From assembly GCF_003946045.1 (NCBI RefSeq), contig NZ_RHNW01000001.1, positions 124,001-188,000 on the forward strand: a stretch of DNA of 64,000 nt. Direction: 5' to 3'. This DNA comes from Levilactobacillus mulengensis (GTDB lineage Bacteria > Bacillota > Bacilli > Lactobacillales > Lactobacillaceae). The notes under the pieces were generated by a model. The model was not told the origin of the DNA. It searched no databases and saw nothing but the letters and a program-made list of their open reading frames with translations. Position numbers and translations under genes: made by a program. Shown here piece after piece: positions 24,040 through 33,577 of the stretch (its first letter is position 1; the number at the start of each line of letters is the position of its first letter).

Positions 24040-26487
24040 CTAATCAAGAACTAACTCGGTTGGTTTAACCCGTAACCGAACCGGTTGGCCCTCAACGTCC
24101 GTGTCAACCACGAATGACCCGTTGGAGTAACGGCCACTCAGCGGATGATCCGTAGGCATGACGTCGTGGGTTCGCTCGCGACTCGTGATGATTTCCAGGG
24201 CTGGGTTGCCACTCGGAATCGTCATGAAGTCGACGATGTAGTGCGGATCGCGTTTTAATTCGCGTAAGACAATGACACCGCGGCGCGCCCGACTCGTCAC
24301 GGAGATTTCCTTCATGGCTAAGCGCTTAAAGGCCCCTCGAGTCGTGACCATGGCAATGGTATCACTGTCGGTGACCAGGGCCAGGTTAACGACCTCGTCG
24401 TCATCACGCAAGTCCATGGATCGGACCCCGGTCGTGCGGGCTCCGTTGACAGAAACTTCATCAATGGCGTAGCGCAAGGCGTAACCGTTCTTGGAAACCA
24501 GCATGATGCCTTGTTCGATGGATTCCGTGAGGTACTTGACCGCCACGACCCGTGAATCAGGCGTCTTGAGCTTCTCATAGGTGGCAGCCCGACTCTTGTA
24601 GGTCCGACCAGGTGTCAGGTCGGTGAAGGCCGTTTGCTTGATGTAACCATCGCTGGTGGCAATCAGGAAGCGACCGGGTTCCTTCAAGGTCTTGAAGGCA
24701 AAGGTAGCCACAATTTCTTCGTCGGGAGCGAGCCCAATCGTTTGCGAAATGTGTTCCCCGGTCTCCTTCCACTTCACGTCACTGATTTCGTGGACGGGCC
24801 GGTAGATGAGGTTCCCCTTGCTGGTAAACATCATCAGGTGATTCAACGTGCTGAGCTTTTCCAAGAAGATGGGGTAATCCTCGTCCTTCAGCCCGTTATC
24901 GGCAGGGTCAGAGGCCGTGTATGACCGGACACCAGACCGCTTTAAGTAGCCGTCATGGCTGACCAGTACCACAACTTCTTCGTCGGCAACCGTGACCGTG
25001 GTCTTGATCTTCAAGTCCTCGATTTGGTCTTGAATCTCAGTCCGCCGGGGGTTCCGATATTCCTTGGCAATGGCCTTGAGCTCTTTGCGGAGCACGGCGT
25101 TTAACGTCTTGGGTTCTGCCAAAATCTGGTGATACTCTTCAATGGCCGCGCTCAGCTTGGCCGATTCAGCCTCTAACTGGGTCACGTCGGTATTGGTTAA
25201 CCGATACAACTGTAAGGCCACGATAGCGTCGGCTTGCTTTTCAGAGAAATCATAGGCCGAAACTAAGTTGTCGCGCGCGTCACGCCGGTCTTTGCTGGCC
25301 CGAATCGTCTTGATCACTTGGTCTAAGATCGACAAGGCCTTGATCAGCCCAATTACGATGTGCTGCCGGTCCTGGGCCTTAGTCAGATTGTACTGGGTCC
25401 GCCGCGTGATGACGTCGCGTTGGTGCTCCAGGTACGCCGTCAGGATGGTCTTGAGGCCCACGTGCTCTGGACGCATGTGGTTGATGGCCACCATATTAAA
25501 GTTATAGGTGATTTGTAACTCAGTGTTCTTGAACAGGTAGTTCAGGACCCCTTGGGCATCGGCGTCACGCTTGAGCTCGATGGCAATCCGCAGGCCGTCC
25601 CGGTCGGTTTCGTCCCGGACTTCCGCTAAGCCTTCTACCTTCTTGTTCAAGCGAATTTCATCAATCTTCTTGACCAATTGGGCCTTGTTGACTTCGTAAG
25701 GAATCTCGGTGACCGTGATCTGGTTCTTGTTCCCACGCAGGGGCTCAATGGCCGTCTTGGAACGAACCACAACGCGACCGCGTCCCGTTTCGTAAGCCTT
25801 AACGATACCATCTTTCCCTTGAATGATCCCCCCAGTGGGGAAATCGGGTCCTTGGACGAAGGTCATCAGCTCTTCCAGCGTGGCCTTGGGGTGGCTGAGG
25901 AGGTAGATTAGCGCATCCACGACCTCACCCAAGTTGTGCGGCGGAATCTCCGTGGCATAACCGGCAGAAATCCCGGTGGAACCGTTGACTAACAAATTAG
26001 GAATTCGGGCAGGCAACACGGTTGGTTCGTACTCGGTATCATCAAAGTTCAACACCATGTCGACCGTGTCTTTATCGATATCCCGCAACATTTCACCGGC
26101 TAATTTGCTTAACCGGGCTTCGGTATACCGCATGGCAGCGGCCGGGTCTCCGTCCATGGACCCATTGTTCCCGTGCATTTCAACCAGGGGTTCGCGGACC
26201 TTCCAGTCCTGGCTCATCCGGGTCAGTGCTTCGTAAATAGAACTGTCACCATGGGGGTGAAAATTACCCATGACGTTCCCCACAGACTTCGCGGACTTCC
26301 GGAAGCCCTTTTCGTAGGTGTTGCCGTCCTTATTCATGGAGAATAGGATGCGGCGTTGAACCGGCTTTAACCCGTCACGAATATCGGGTAACGCCCGTTC
26401 CTGAATGATTGACTTGGAGTAACGACCAAAGCGGTCGCCCATAACTTCTTCCAAGGTTAGTTCTTGAATTTTTTGTCCTTCACTCAC
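24040..26487 (-). CDS. parC: DNA topoisomerase IV subunit A
   Basis: 815 residues. The catalytic tyrosine is Y121 in RYTEARLSK. The quinolone-determining region reads HPHGDSSIYEALTR, with S82 and E86, the wild-type-like residues. The six-bladed C-terminal domain spans about residues 500-800 (YLKRSGVRSY, GYIKQTAFTDL, GYALRYAIDEV, GAFKRLAMKEI repeats). With ParE it decatenates daughter chromosomes. It starts 26 nt after parE, so they form one operon. Confidence 0.98.
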   Translation of the reverse strand: MSEGQKIQELTLEEVMGDRFGRYSKSIIQERALPDIRDGLKPVQRRILFSMNKDGNTYEKGFRKSAKSVGNVMGNFHPHGDSSIYEALTRMSQDWKVREPLVEMHGNNGSMDGDPAAAMRYTEARLSKLAGEMLRDIDKDTVDMVLNFDDTEYEPTVLPARIPNLLVNGSTGISAGYATEIPPHNLGEVVDALIYLLSHPKATLEELMTFVQGPDFPTGGIIQGKDGIVKAYETGRGRVVVRSKTAIEPLRGNKNQITVTEIPYEVNKAQLVKKIDEIRLNKKVEGLAEVRDETDRDGLRIAIELKRDADAQGVLNYLFKNTELQITYNFNMVAINHMRPEHVGLKTILTAYLEHQRDVITRRTQYNLTKAQDRQHIVIGLIKALSILDQVIKTIRASKDRRDARDNLVSAYDFSEKQADAIVALQLYRLTNTDVTQLEAESAKLSAAIEEYHQILAEPKTLNAVLRKELKAIAKEYRNPRRTEIQDQIEDLKIKTTVTVADEEVVVLVSHDGYLKRSGVRSYTASDPADNGLKDEDYPIFLEKLSTLNHLMMFTSKGNLIYRPVHEISDVKWKETGEHISQTIGLAPDEEIVATFAFKTLKEPGRFLIATSDGYIKQTAFTDLTPGRTYKSRAATYEKLKTPDSRVVAVKYLTESIEQGIMLVSKNGYALRYAIDEVSVNGARTTGVRSMDLRDDDEVVNLALVTDSDTIAMVTTRGAFKRLAMKEISVTSRARRGVIVLRELKRDPHYIVDFMTIPSGNPALEIITSRERTHDVMPTDHPLSGRYSNGSFVVDTDVEGQPVRLRVKPTELVLD

Positions 26488-26513
26488 AGATGTTTACTCC
26501 TTTCGCCGGTTCG

Positions 26514-28487
26514 CTAGTCGTCAGACTTGGAAGCTTTATCGTTTTCCAATAGGCTAGTGTCGTCTTCTTCCAACGTAAATTGGACATTGCTTTCGATCCA
26601 CTTCCGGCGGGGTTCGACCTTGTCTCCCATTAGCGTGGTGACCCGGCGTTCAGCCAACGCGGCATCATCGATCTGGACGCGAATCAGCGTCCGGTTGTCA
26701 GGATCCATGGTCGTGGCCCACAGTTGTTCCGCGTCCATTTCCCCTAACCCTTTGAACCGCTGGAGGTGGTAGCCGTGGTTGGCAATCTTCTTAGTCTTGC
26801 CATTCAGTTCATCGTTGGTCCAGGCGTAATCGATGGTCGGCTTCTTACCGGTCGTCTTAATCTGGTACAACGGTGGCAGGGCAATGTAGACCCGGCCAGC
26901 ATCAATCATGGGCCGCATGTACTTGTAGAAGAACGTCAACAATAGAATCTGGATATGCGCCCCATCATCATCGGCATCGGTCATGATAATGATCTTGTCG
27001 TAGTTGGCGTCTTCGATGTTAAATTCAGTCCCGACCCCGGCACCAATGGTGTAGATCATGGTACTGATTTCTTCGTTCTTCATGATGTCTGGCAGCTTGG
27101 CCTTTTCCGTGTTTAAGACCTTCCCCCGTAAAGGCAGAATGGCTTGGAACTTTCGGTTACGGCCCTGCTTAGCGGATCCACCGGCGGAATCCCCTTCGAC
27201 CAGGAACAGCTCGTTCTTAGCGGCGTTCTTGGATTGTGCGGGGGTTAACTTTCCAGATAACAGGCGTTCGTGCTTCTTGTGACGCTTGCCATTACGGCTC
27301 TCGTCACGAGCCTTCCGAGCAGCCTCTCTGGCGGAGCGGGCCTGGGTTGACTTCTTGATCAACATCTTCCCAAAGTCTCCGTTTTCCATCAGGTAGTAGC
27401 CCAGCTGCTCACTGATGACGCTGTCCACGATGGTCCGGGCTTCCGGTGTCCCCAGCTTTTCCTTCGTTTGGCCTTCGAATTGTAACAGGTTTTCGGGCAC
27501 CCGTAAGGAAATCACGGCGGAGAGTCCTTCACGAACGTCGGTCCCTTCCAGATTCTTGTCGCGGTCCTTTAAGAGGCCGGTCTTGCGGGCGTATTCGTTA
27601 AAGGCCTTGGTCCAGCCACTGCGCATACCGGCTTCGTGGGTTCCCCCATCCTTAGTCCGGACGTTATTGACGAATGACAACAGGTTTTCCGTGTAGCCAT
27701 CGTTGTATTGCGCAGCAACCTCGACTTCAATGCCATCCTTCTTGCCGTCAAAGTACATGACGTCGCCCAGGGTGTCCTTGTCTTCGTTAAGGTAACCAAC
27801 AAACTCTTTGATACCGTCTTCAAAATGGTATTCTTCGGCCCGTTCTTGGCCTTCCCGTTCGTCGGTCAGGGTAATCTTGACGCCCTTGAGCAGGAACGCG
27901 GATTCCCGGAGCCGTTCGGACAGGGTCCCGAAGTTATAAACGGTCGTGGTGAAAATCTCTTTATCTGGTTTGAAATCAATCGTGGTCCCGTTGTGAGCCC
28001 GCGTGTTTCCCAGCTTCTTCAGGGTTCCTTGTGGATGGCCCCCCTTAGCAAATTTTTCTTGGTAACGCACACCATCACGGACAATGGTAACCGTGAGCGC
28101 ACTGGAGAGGGCGTTCACAACGGATGCCCCGACCCCATGCAGCCCACCGGACGTCTTGTAACCGCCTTGGCCGAATTTACCCCCGGCATGTAGGACGGTC
28201 AGAATAACTTCTGGTGTTGGAATCCCGGACGCGTGCATACCCACGGGCATACCCCGGCCGTGATCGACGACGGTAATGCTGTTATCCTGGTGAATCGTCA
28301 CGTTAATTTCCTTACCGTAACCAGCCAACGCTTCATCGACGGCGTTATCCACGATTTCGTAGACCAAGTGGTGTAAGCCACGGCCGTCGGTTGACCCGAT
28401 ATACATACCAGGACGTTTACGAACAGCTTCCAACCCCTCCAACACTTGGATGGAGGAATCGTCATATTTTGCTTTTGCTTTCGCCAT
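26514..28487 (-). CDS. parE: DNA topoisomerase IV subunit B
   Basis: 657 residues. The GHKL ATPase domain shows EIVDNAVDEALAG, DHGRGMPVG and GGLHGVGASVVNALS. The Toprim domain contains EGDSAGGSAKQGRNR and the DADDDGAHI metal site. KRPGMYIGSTDGRGLHH near the N-terminus is characteristic of ParE and GyrB; pairing with parC makes it ParE. The ATG has AAAGGGGAT upstream. The promoter carries an SOS box, matching the DNA-damage control of parEC known in Bacillus. Confidence 0.98.
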   Translation of the reverse strand: MAKAKAKYDDSSIQVLEGLEAVRKRPGMYIGSTDGRGLHHLVYEIVDNAVDEALAGYGKEINVTIHQDNSITVVDHGRGMPVGMHASGIPTPEVILTVLHAGGKFGQGGYKTSGGLHGVGASVVNALSSALTVTIVRDGVRYQEKFAKGGHPQGTLKKLGNTRAHNGTTIDFKPDKEIFTTTVYNFGTLSERLRESAFLLKGVKITLTDEREGQERAEEYHFEDGIKEFVGYLNEDKDTLGDVMYFDGKKDGIEVEVAAQYNDGYTENLLSFVNNVRTKDGGTHEAGMRSGWTKAFNEYARKTGLLKDRDKNLEGTDVREGLSAVISLRVPENLLQFEGQTKEKLGTPEARTIVDSVISEQLGYYLMENGDFGKMLIKKSTQARSAREAARKARDESRNGKRHKKHERLLSGKLTPAQSKNAAKNELFLVEGDSAGGSAKQGRNRKFQAILPLRGKVLNTEKAKLPDIMKNEEISTMIYTIGAGVGTEFNIEDANYDKIIIMTDADDDGAHIQILLLTFFYKYMRPMIDAGRVYIALPPLYQIKTTGKKPTIDYAWTNDELNGKTKKIANHGYHLQRFKGLGEMDAEQLWATTMDPDNRTLIRVQIDDAALAERRVTTLMGDKVEPRRKWIESNVQFTLEEDDTSLLENDKASKSDD

Positions 28488-28536
28488 GCGTAAATCCCCT
28501 TTACTTTTACTTTTGTCTAAAAAATGGCATACCTAC

Positions 28537-28565
28537 ATTTTACTCTAATACGAACGTATGTTCAA
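28537..28565 (-). promoter_or_regulatory. parE promoter with embedded LexA (SOS) box
   Basis: On the - strand TTGAAC (28565-28560) and TAAAAT (28542-28537) are 17 nt apart. The palindrome GAACATACGTTCG (28563-28551) fits the Gram-positive LexA consensus CGAAC-N4-GTTCG closely and overlaps the -35 and spacer, the position expected for repression. Induction of topoisomerase IV by DNA damage is therefore predicted. Confidence 0.7.
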
Positions 28566-28756
28566 ATAAACTGGTCAAACGCCCACGGGTAGGTATCCAG
28601 TAACTTCATAATCATACCACAGGAAGCCAAAATCTGGCTAGACTTCTCGAGATAATTGGCGTTCTCGTGAAAACATGCTAAAATATAGTCCAGCTTATCT
28701 GCGGCGAGTCCCAGCTATGGCGGCTCCCGTTGCAAGAAAGAGCGGAGGAATAACTT

Positions 28757-29383
28757 GTGAAATTAATTGGTTTACTCATCGTGGCCTACCTGCTGGGGGC
28801 CATTCCCAACGGGGTCTGGGTCGGCAAGGCCTTTTTCCAGACGGATATTCGGCAGTCGGGTTCCGGAAACATTGGCACGACCAACACGTACCGGGTCCTC
28901 GGGCCGTACGCCGGCACCGCGGTCATGGTGTTAGACATTGCGAAGGGCTCAGTGGCCACGCTACTCCCCACCCTGTTCCACGTCACGACCTTCTTGGGCA
29001 CGGCCACGCCTTTGCTATTTGGGTTATTTGCCGTGCTGGGGCACACGGTTTCTATCTTCGACCGTTTCAAGGGTGGCAAGGCCGTCGCGACCTCAGCGGG
29101 GATGTTACTGGCGTATAACCCCATCATGTTCGTGATTGCGGCGGGCTTGTGGGTCAGTCTGATCTACTGGACCAGCATGGTCAGCTTGGCCAGCATGATT
29201 GCCTTTAGCCTGATCACGCTGATCTCGTTAGCGATTCAGGATTGGTATCTGACGGGGATTGCCCTGGTCTTAACGATTTTTGTGTTTTACCGGCACCGGA
29301 CGAATATCAAGCGCATCAAGGCCGGGACGGAATCCCTGGTTCCCTTTGGTCACGGGTATCATAAGCGGCAAGCCGACAAGTAA
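28757..29383 (+). CDS. plsY: Acyl-phosphate:glycerol-3-phosphate acyltransferase
   Basis: 208 residues from a GTG start with GGAGGA 7 nt upstream. It has five or so membrane helices and the three PlsY cytosolic motifs: SGNIGTTNTYRVLG, KGGKAVATSAG and HRTNIKRIKAGTE. It transfers the acyl chain from acyl-phosphate to glycerol-3-phosphate, the first step of phospholipid synthesis. It is transcribed divergently from parE, an arrangement common in Firmicutes. Confidence 0.97.
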   Translation: MKLIGLLIVAYLLGAIPNGVWVGKAFFQTDIRQSGSGNIGTTNTYRVLGPYAGTAVMVLDIAKGSVATLLPTLFHVTTFLGTATPLLFGLFAVLGHTVSIFDRFKGGKAVATSAGMLLAYNPIMFVIAAGLWVSLIYWTSMVSLASMIAFSLITLISLAIQDWYLTGIALVLTIFVFYRHRTNIKRIKAGTESLVPFGHGYHKRQADK

Positions 29384-29408
29384 TTTAGCACTTATTTAGA
29401 AATAGTTA

Positions 29409-29450
29409 ACGGGCTCTCACCGACAATCGTCGTTGGGAGCCCGTCTTTTC
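29409..29450. terminator. Terminator between the convergent plsY and aldose epimerase genes
   Basis: ACGGGCTC (29409-29416) pairs with GAGCCCGT (29437-29444), followed by CTTTT. Confidence 0.8.
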
Positions 29451-29452
29451 GT

Positions 29453-30328
29453 TTAAAAGTAAGTAATCTGATAAGCTGCTTGGAAACTGGCGTGAGCAGC
29501 CAGGTGGTGAATGGCGACCTTGGTCTCTAAATCACCGGTGGCTTGTACGTCGTCGGCTAAGCCCCACCAAGGCTCGAAGCAGACGAATGGGGCCTGCTTA
29601 GGGTACGGCGACCAGATGCCCACGTAAGGCGCGGCTAAGGTCAAGGCAACCCCGTGGTCGTTGACGTGACTGCTTAACATCAGCGTCGTCTCTTGGTTGT
29701 TAAGCGTTAAGACCTTGGCGTCATGGTCGAAGAGGTCGTGATCCAACGCCATGGGTTTCGTCAAATCCATGGGAACGCTGTGCTGGGTATCGCTGTAAGG
29801 CCCAACCAATGGCACCCGTTGGTACACCTGCTTGGGTGAGACCGTGACCTGGTAGTCCGTGAAATCGGCCGTAGGGTCGCCTAGCGGCACGTTAAAGCCG
29901 GGATGCGCTCCCAGGGAGAACGTTAATGGTGTATCGGCGGGATTATCCACGGTCGCCGCAAAGCTTAACTGGTGCGCCACCAGCGTGTACTGCACGGTCA
30001 GGCTAAAGTCTGAAGGAAACAGTTCCTTGGTCTGGTCGTCGGCCGTCAGCCGCAAAACCACGTGGTCCTCAGCCTGTTCGACCACGGTGAACTCGCGGTC
30101 GCGGGCAAAGCCGTGCTGCGTCATGTGATAGGTCTTGCCGTCAAGCCGGTACTGATTGTCCTGCAGGCGCCCAACGATGGGGAATAAGATGGGCGCGTGA
30201 CGACCCCAGTAGGTCTTATCCGCCTGCCACATGTACTCCAGGTGACTCTCGTTGTCCTGCACGCTGGTCAGTTCGGCCCCGAACGGGTTGATTTTAACTG
30301 TTAAGAAATCATTTTTTAGTGTAAGCAT
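29453..30328 (-). CDS. Aldose 1-epimerase family protein (LacX-like)
   Basis: 291 residues from ATG 30328 (GGAGG 10 nt upstream); the GTG at 30334 is also possible. The fold pattern matches galactose mutarotase relatives: FGAELTSVQ, RHAPILFPIVGRLQD, MTQHGFARDREF and SLGAHPGFNVPL, with conserved histidines in HGFAR and AHPGF. It probably interconverts anomers of a sugar or sugar phosphate. Two imperfect matches to a CcpA cre site lie at 30412-30427 upstream. It is flanked by terminators and stands alone. Confidence 0.88.
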   Translation of the reverse strand: MLTLKNDFLTVKINPFGAELTSVQDNESHLEYMWQADKTYWGRHAPILFPIVGRLQDNQYRLDGKTYHMTQHGFARDREFTVVEQAEDHVVLRLTADDQTKELFPSDFSLTVQYTLVAHQLSFAATVDNPADTPLTFSLGAHPGFNVPLGDPTADFTDYQVTVSPKQVYQRVPLVGPYSDTQHSVPMDLTKPMALDHDLFDHDAKVLTLNNQETTLMLSSHVNDHGVALTLAAPYVGIWSPYPKQAPFVCFEPWWGLADDVQATGDLETKVAIHHLAAHASFQAAYQITYF

Positions 30329-30411
30329 TGTCACACAACCTCCAACTAACTTGTCTTTCCTTTAATCATGGACCAAATTGGCCTAGTTGTCTAGTCCAAT
30401 TTTCACTTTTT

Positions 30412-30427
30412 GGGAAACGCTTTCGCC
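30412..30427 (-). promoter_or_regulatory. Weak cre-like site upstream of the aldose epimerase
   Basis: The palindrome GGAAACGCTTTCG contains the AAACGCTTT core of CcpA sites, but the flanking T and A positions deviate. Carbon control of a sugar epimerase would make sense; the match is only moderate. Confidence 0.3.
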
Positions 30428-30452
30428 CTGATCCATCAGTCTTGGTGAACAC

Positions 30453-30483
30453 AAAAAGACCCAGACAACCGTCTGAGCCTTTG
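30453..30483 (-). terminator. Terminator of the xerC-hslV-hslU operon
   Basis: AAAGGCTCAGAC pairs with GTCTGGGTCTTTTT on the - strand, 6 nt after the hslU stop. Confidence 0.85.
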
Positions 30484-30488
30484 CTTGA

Positions 30489-31901
30489 TTAGAGAATGTA
30501 ACGGGACAGGTCCTTGTTTTGCACGATGTCCCCAATCTTATCGTTGACGTAGTTCTCGGTGATGGTCACATCGCCTGAGCCCATGTCTGGTCCCTCGTAG
30601 AGCAGGTCTTCCAGGAGCTTTTCCAGAACGGTCTGTAACCGCCGAGCACCAATGTTTTGGTTCTCGTGGTTCAGCTCGAAGGCCAGTTCAGCGATGCGTT
30701 CGATGGCTTCCATGGTGAACGTGACCTTGACGTTGTCGGTCCCAATCAAGGCGATGTATTGCTTGATCAACGCGTTATTCGGTTCAGTCAGGATCCGCAC
30801 AAAGTCGGCCTTACTCAGGTCGTTTAATTCGACCCGGATTGGGAAACGACCTTGCAGTTCAGCAATCAAATCGCTGGGCTTGGATTCCGCGAAGGCGCCG
30901 GCCGCGATGAAGAGAATGTGGTCGGTGTCAATCGTACCGTACTTGGTCTTGACCTGGGTCCCTTCGACGATTGGTAAGATATCGCGTTGGACCCCTTCAC
31001 GGGAAACGTCGCCGCTGTTTTGGCTACTGCCCTTGGCAATCTTATCAATTTCATCGAGGAAGATGATCCCGGTGTTTTCGGCCCGCTTGATGGCATCGTG
31101 GTTGATGTCAGCGTTGTTGACCAATTTCTCGGATTCTTCGGCGACCAAGATCTCCCGTGCTTCGGCGACGGTGACCGTCCGCTTGATGCGCTTCTTAGGC
31201 ATGATTGAGCCCAAGGTGTCGCTCAGGTCGATACCCATTTGGCCCATCATGTTGTTGTCGGTCGCGCTAGCTTGCTGCGGATCGTCCATTTCGATTTCAA
31301 CCATATGGTCTTCTAACAGGCCCTTGTTCAGTTGATCAGCAATGGAGAGCCGTTCGTTGCGCACGTCGTCGGTGACCTCTTCCGTGTCGCTAGGTGCCGT
31401 TGGCGTTTGGCCGTTTTGCATTTGGCTAAACATGTTCATCATGTTAGCGAAGTCGTTGTTATTTTTATTTTCTTTTTTCTTAGCGGGGGCTAACAGCTTG
31501 ACCAGGCGCTTATTGGCGGCCTGAATGGCATCGCTACGCACGTTCTTAAATTGGTCTTGCTTTTCCATCGTCACGGACACTTCAACCAGGTCGCGGACCA
31601 TGGATTCCACGTCACGCCCGACATAGCCGACTTCCGTAAACTTGCTGGCTTCGACCTTGGTAAAGGGAGCGTGGACGATTTTAGCTAACCGGCGGGCAAT
31701 TTCAGTTTTCCCGACCCCGGTCGGTCCAATCATCAACATGTTCTTAGGTGAAATTTCTTCTTGCATGGCAGCATCTAACTGCATGCGCCGGTAACGGTTA
31801 CGCAAGGCAATCGCAATGGCTTTCTTGGCGTCGTCCTGACCGATAACGTATTGATCTAATAGGCCGACAACTTCTTTAGGCGTTTTATTAATGGCGTCCA
31901 C
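30489..31901 (-). CDS. hslU: HslU (ClpY), ATPase subunit of the HslVU protease
   Basis: 470 residues. GTG 31901 follows GGAGGA by 6 nt; the TTG at 31919 lies before that site. Motifs: LDQYVIGQDDAKKAIAIALR, Walker A GPTGVGKTE, the pore loop GYVGRD and Walker B IIFLDEIDKIA. The inserted I-domain (about 110-230) contains a Asn/Gln-rich stretch. The C-terminus ends LSRYIL, the tail that inserts into and activates HslV. It unfolds substrates for HslV in the cytoplasm. Start is 18 nt after hslV. Confidence 0.97.
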   Translation of the reverse strand: MDAINKTPKEVVGLLDQYVIGQDDAKKAIAIALRNRYRRMQLDAAMQEEISPKNMLMIGPTGVGKTEIARRLAKIVHAPFTKVEASKFTEVGYVGRDVESMVRDLVEVSVTMEKQDQFKNVRSDAIQAANKRLVKLLAPAKKKENKNNNDFANMMNMFSQMQNGQTPTAPSDTEEVTDDVRNERLSIADQLNKGLLEDHMVEIEMDDPQQASATDNNMMGQMGIDLSDTLGSIMPKKRIKRTVTVAEAREILVAEESEKLVNNADINHDAIKRAENTGIIFLDEIDKIAKGSSQNSGDVSREGVQRDILPIVEGTQVKTKYGTIDTDHILFIAAGAFAESKPSDLIAELQGRFPIRVELNDLSKADFVRILTEPNNALIKQYIALIGTDNVKVTFTMEAIERIAELAFELNHENQNIGARRLQTVLEKLLEDLLYEGPDMGSGDVTITENYVNDKIGDIVQNKDLSRYIL

Positions 31902-31919
31902 TTTGGTTCCTCCGTTCAA

Positions 31920-32462
31920 TTAAAGTTCTTCTGAAATAACGTGATCGTTGGTAAAGATATCGATGCCCCCAGCAATGTGGATGGCACTTTCGGCGATTTC
32001 CTTGGCGCTCATTTCCTGGTTGTGGTGGTGTAAGGCCGTGGCTGCGGCTAAGGCAAAGTTGCCACCTGAACCGATGGCTAGGATGTCGTCATCAGGCGCG
32101 ATGACTTCACCGGAACCGGAAACTAATAACATTTCGTCCTTATCCATGACGATCAGTAAGGCTTCCAGTTTTTGTAAAGCCTGGTCGGAACGCCATTGCT
32201 TAGCGAGTTCAACGGCTGCCCGTTGGAGGTTCCCGCTGTATTCGGTCAGTTGGGCTTCGAACTTTTCTTCCAAATTGAAGGCGTCCGCCACACTACCGGC
32301 GAACCCAACGACGACTTGGTTGTTGTAGATCCGGCGAATCTTGTGGGCGGTCCCCTTCATGATAACTTTTTCGCCCATGGTGACTTGCCCGTCACCGGCC
32401 ATGGCGTTGTGGCCATTATGCCGAACGGCACAGATGGTCGTGGCTTCAAATTTTACTGGCAT
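31920..32462 (-). CDS. hslV: HslV (ClpQ/CodW-like) peptidase subunit
   Basis: 180 residues. The N-terminal-nucleophile hydrolase fold is clear: [24 protein letters not shown] and [20 protein letters not shown]. In most HslV the second residue, Thr, is the nucleophile after Met removal; in Bacillus CodW it is Ser. Here the second residue is Pro ([10 protein letters not shown]), so the catalytic residue is probably Thr8 or Thr9 after removal of a short propeptide. That makes N-terminal processing worth attention. It lies between xerC and hslU in the codV-clpQ-clpY order, without codY following. Confidence 0.95.
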   Translation of the reverse strand: MPVKFEATTICAVRHNGHNAMAGDGQVTMGEKVIMKGTAHKIRRIYNNQVVVGFAGSVADAFNLEEKFEAQLTEYSGNLQRAAVELAKQWRSDQALQKLEALLIVMDKDEMLLVSGSGEVIAPDDDILAIGSGGNFALAAATALHHHNQEMSAKEIAESAIHIAGGIDIFTNDHVISEEL

Positions 32463-32481
32463 AGTTTAATCGATCTCCTTA

Positions 32482-33414
32482 TCATGGCTTGGTTTCTTTA
32501 GATTTATCTTCGGTGGCTCGCGGGAAAAACTGGCGATAATCGCGTTGTAGATGCTCGCGGGTCACGTGGGTATAGATTTGGGTGGTCGAGAGACTGCTAT
32601 GGCCCAATAATTCTTGAACCGACCGCAAGTCGGCCCCTCGATTTAACAGGTGTGTGGCAAACGTGTGCCGCAACATGTGGGGATGAATCTCCGTGGTCAA
32701 CGTACTGCGTTTGATAATCTGGTTCAGCAGGTACGTCACCCCGGCAGTAGTCAACTGCTGGCCCCGGTGATTGATAAAGACAAACGCGTGCGTCTCCTGG
32801 TGCTGCGCCATGATGGGCGTCCGCGCGGCGGTAAAATACTGCTGCAGGGCGTCACTGGCGTAGTGGCCAAACGGGACGTAGCGTTCCTTGTTGCCCTTCC
32901 CATGAATCAACATGATCCGGTTGTCAAAATCAATATCTGGAAGAGTTAGGTTCACACACTCGCTGACCCGGATGCCGGTCCCGTACAGGACTTCTAGCAA
33001 CGCCGAATCACGAGTCGCCAGCTGTTCGTTCGGATTGGCTCCCGCGGCCGCAAACAACGCGGTCATTTCCCGTTCGTAGAAGAACCGGGGTAAATGATTC
33101 TGGTGGTGCTTGAGCTGGACGTAGGCAAAGGGATCATCCTTGGCCTGCCCGTTACTCATCAAGAAGTTGTACAGTGACCGCAACGTGGAGAGCTTCCGGG
33201 CAATCGTCGTCCGGGCATAGTGCCGGTCGTACAGATCACTCAGATAAACCTCGACGTCTAGCTGGTCAATTGCCGTCCACGCCTTGGTCCCCCCGTTGTC
33301 TGCGAGAAATTGGGTGAACTCCTCAAGGTCTTCGCGGTAAGCTTTGACCGTTTCCGGTGAGTATTGCCGCTCACCCTGTAAATACGTTAAGAACGCTGTG
33401 ATGGCCTGGTCCAC
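32482..33414 (-). CDS. xerC: Tyrosine recombinase XerC (CodV)
   Basis: 310 residues. Catalytic set complete: R149 (GTGIRVSE), K173, H246 and R249 (HMLRH), H272 (LLGHSS) and Y281 (QIYTHV). The N-terminal SAM-like DNA-binding domain covers 1-100. It shares the codV-clpQ-clpY order with Bacillus. Since xerD (62.7 kb) and xerS (17.3 kb) are also present, the genome has both a XerCD pair and a XerS-type enzyme. Confidence 0.95.
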   Translation of the reverse strand: MDQAITAFLTYLQGERQYSPETVKAYREDLEEFTQFLADNGGTKAWTAIDQLDVEVYLSDLYDRHYARTTIARKLSTLRSLYNFLMSNGQAKDDPFAYVQLKHHQNHLPRFFYEREMTALFAAAGANPNEQLATRDSALLEVLYGTGIRVSECVNLTLPDIDFDNRIMLIHGKGNKERYVPFGHYASDALQQYFTAARTPIMAQHQETHAFVFINHRGQQLTTAGVTYLLNQIIKRSTLTTEIHPHMLRHTFATHLLNRGADLRSVQELLGHSSLSTTQIYTHVTREHLQRDYRQFFPRATEDKSKETKP

Positions 33415-33577
33415 GTGAACACCTCCCTGCTACCTGTTCTCAATGCTAGCAAACGCACCGAAAAAACACAACTAACTCATCAGGCTTTTCGGTGCAGACT
33501 AGTTTGGTTGAGTGTTTGACCGCCGCCGGATTTCAGGAATTCCACCTGCTGTGGGGTGAACCAGGCCACTCGCCTCC

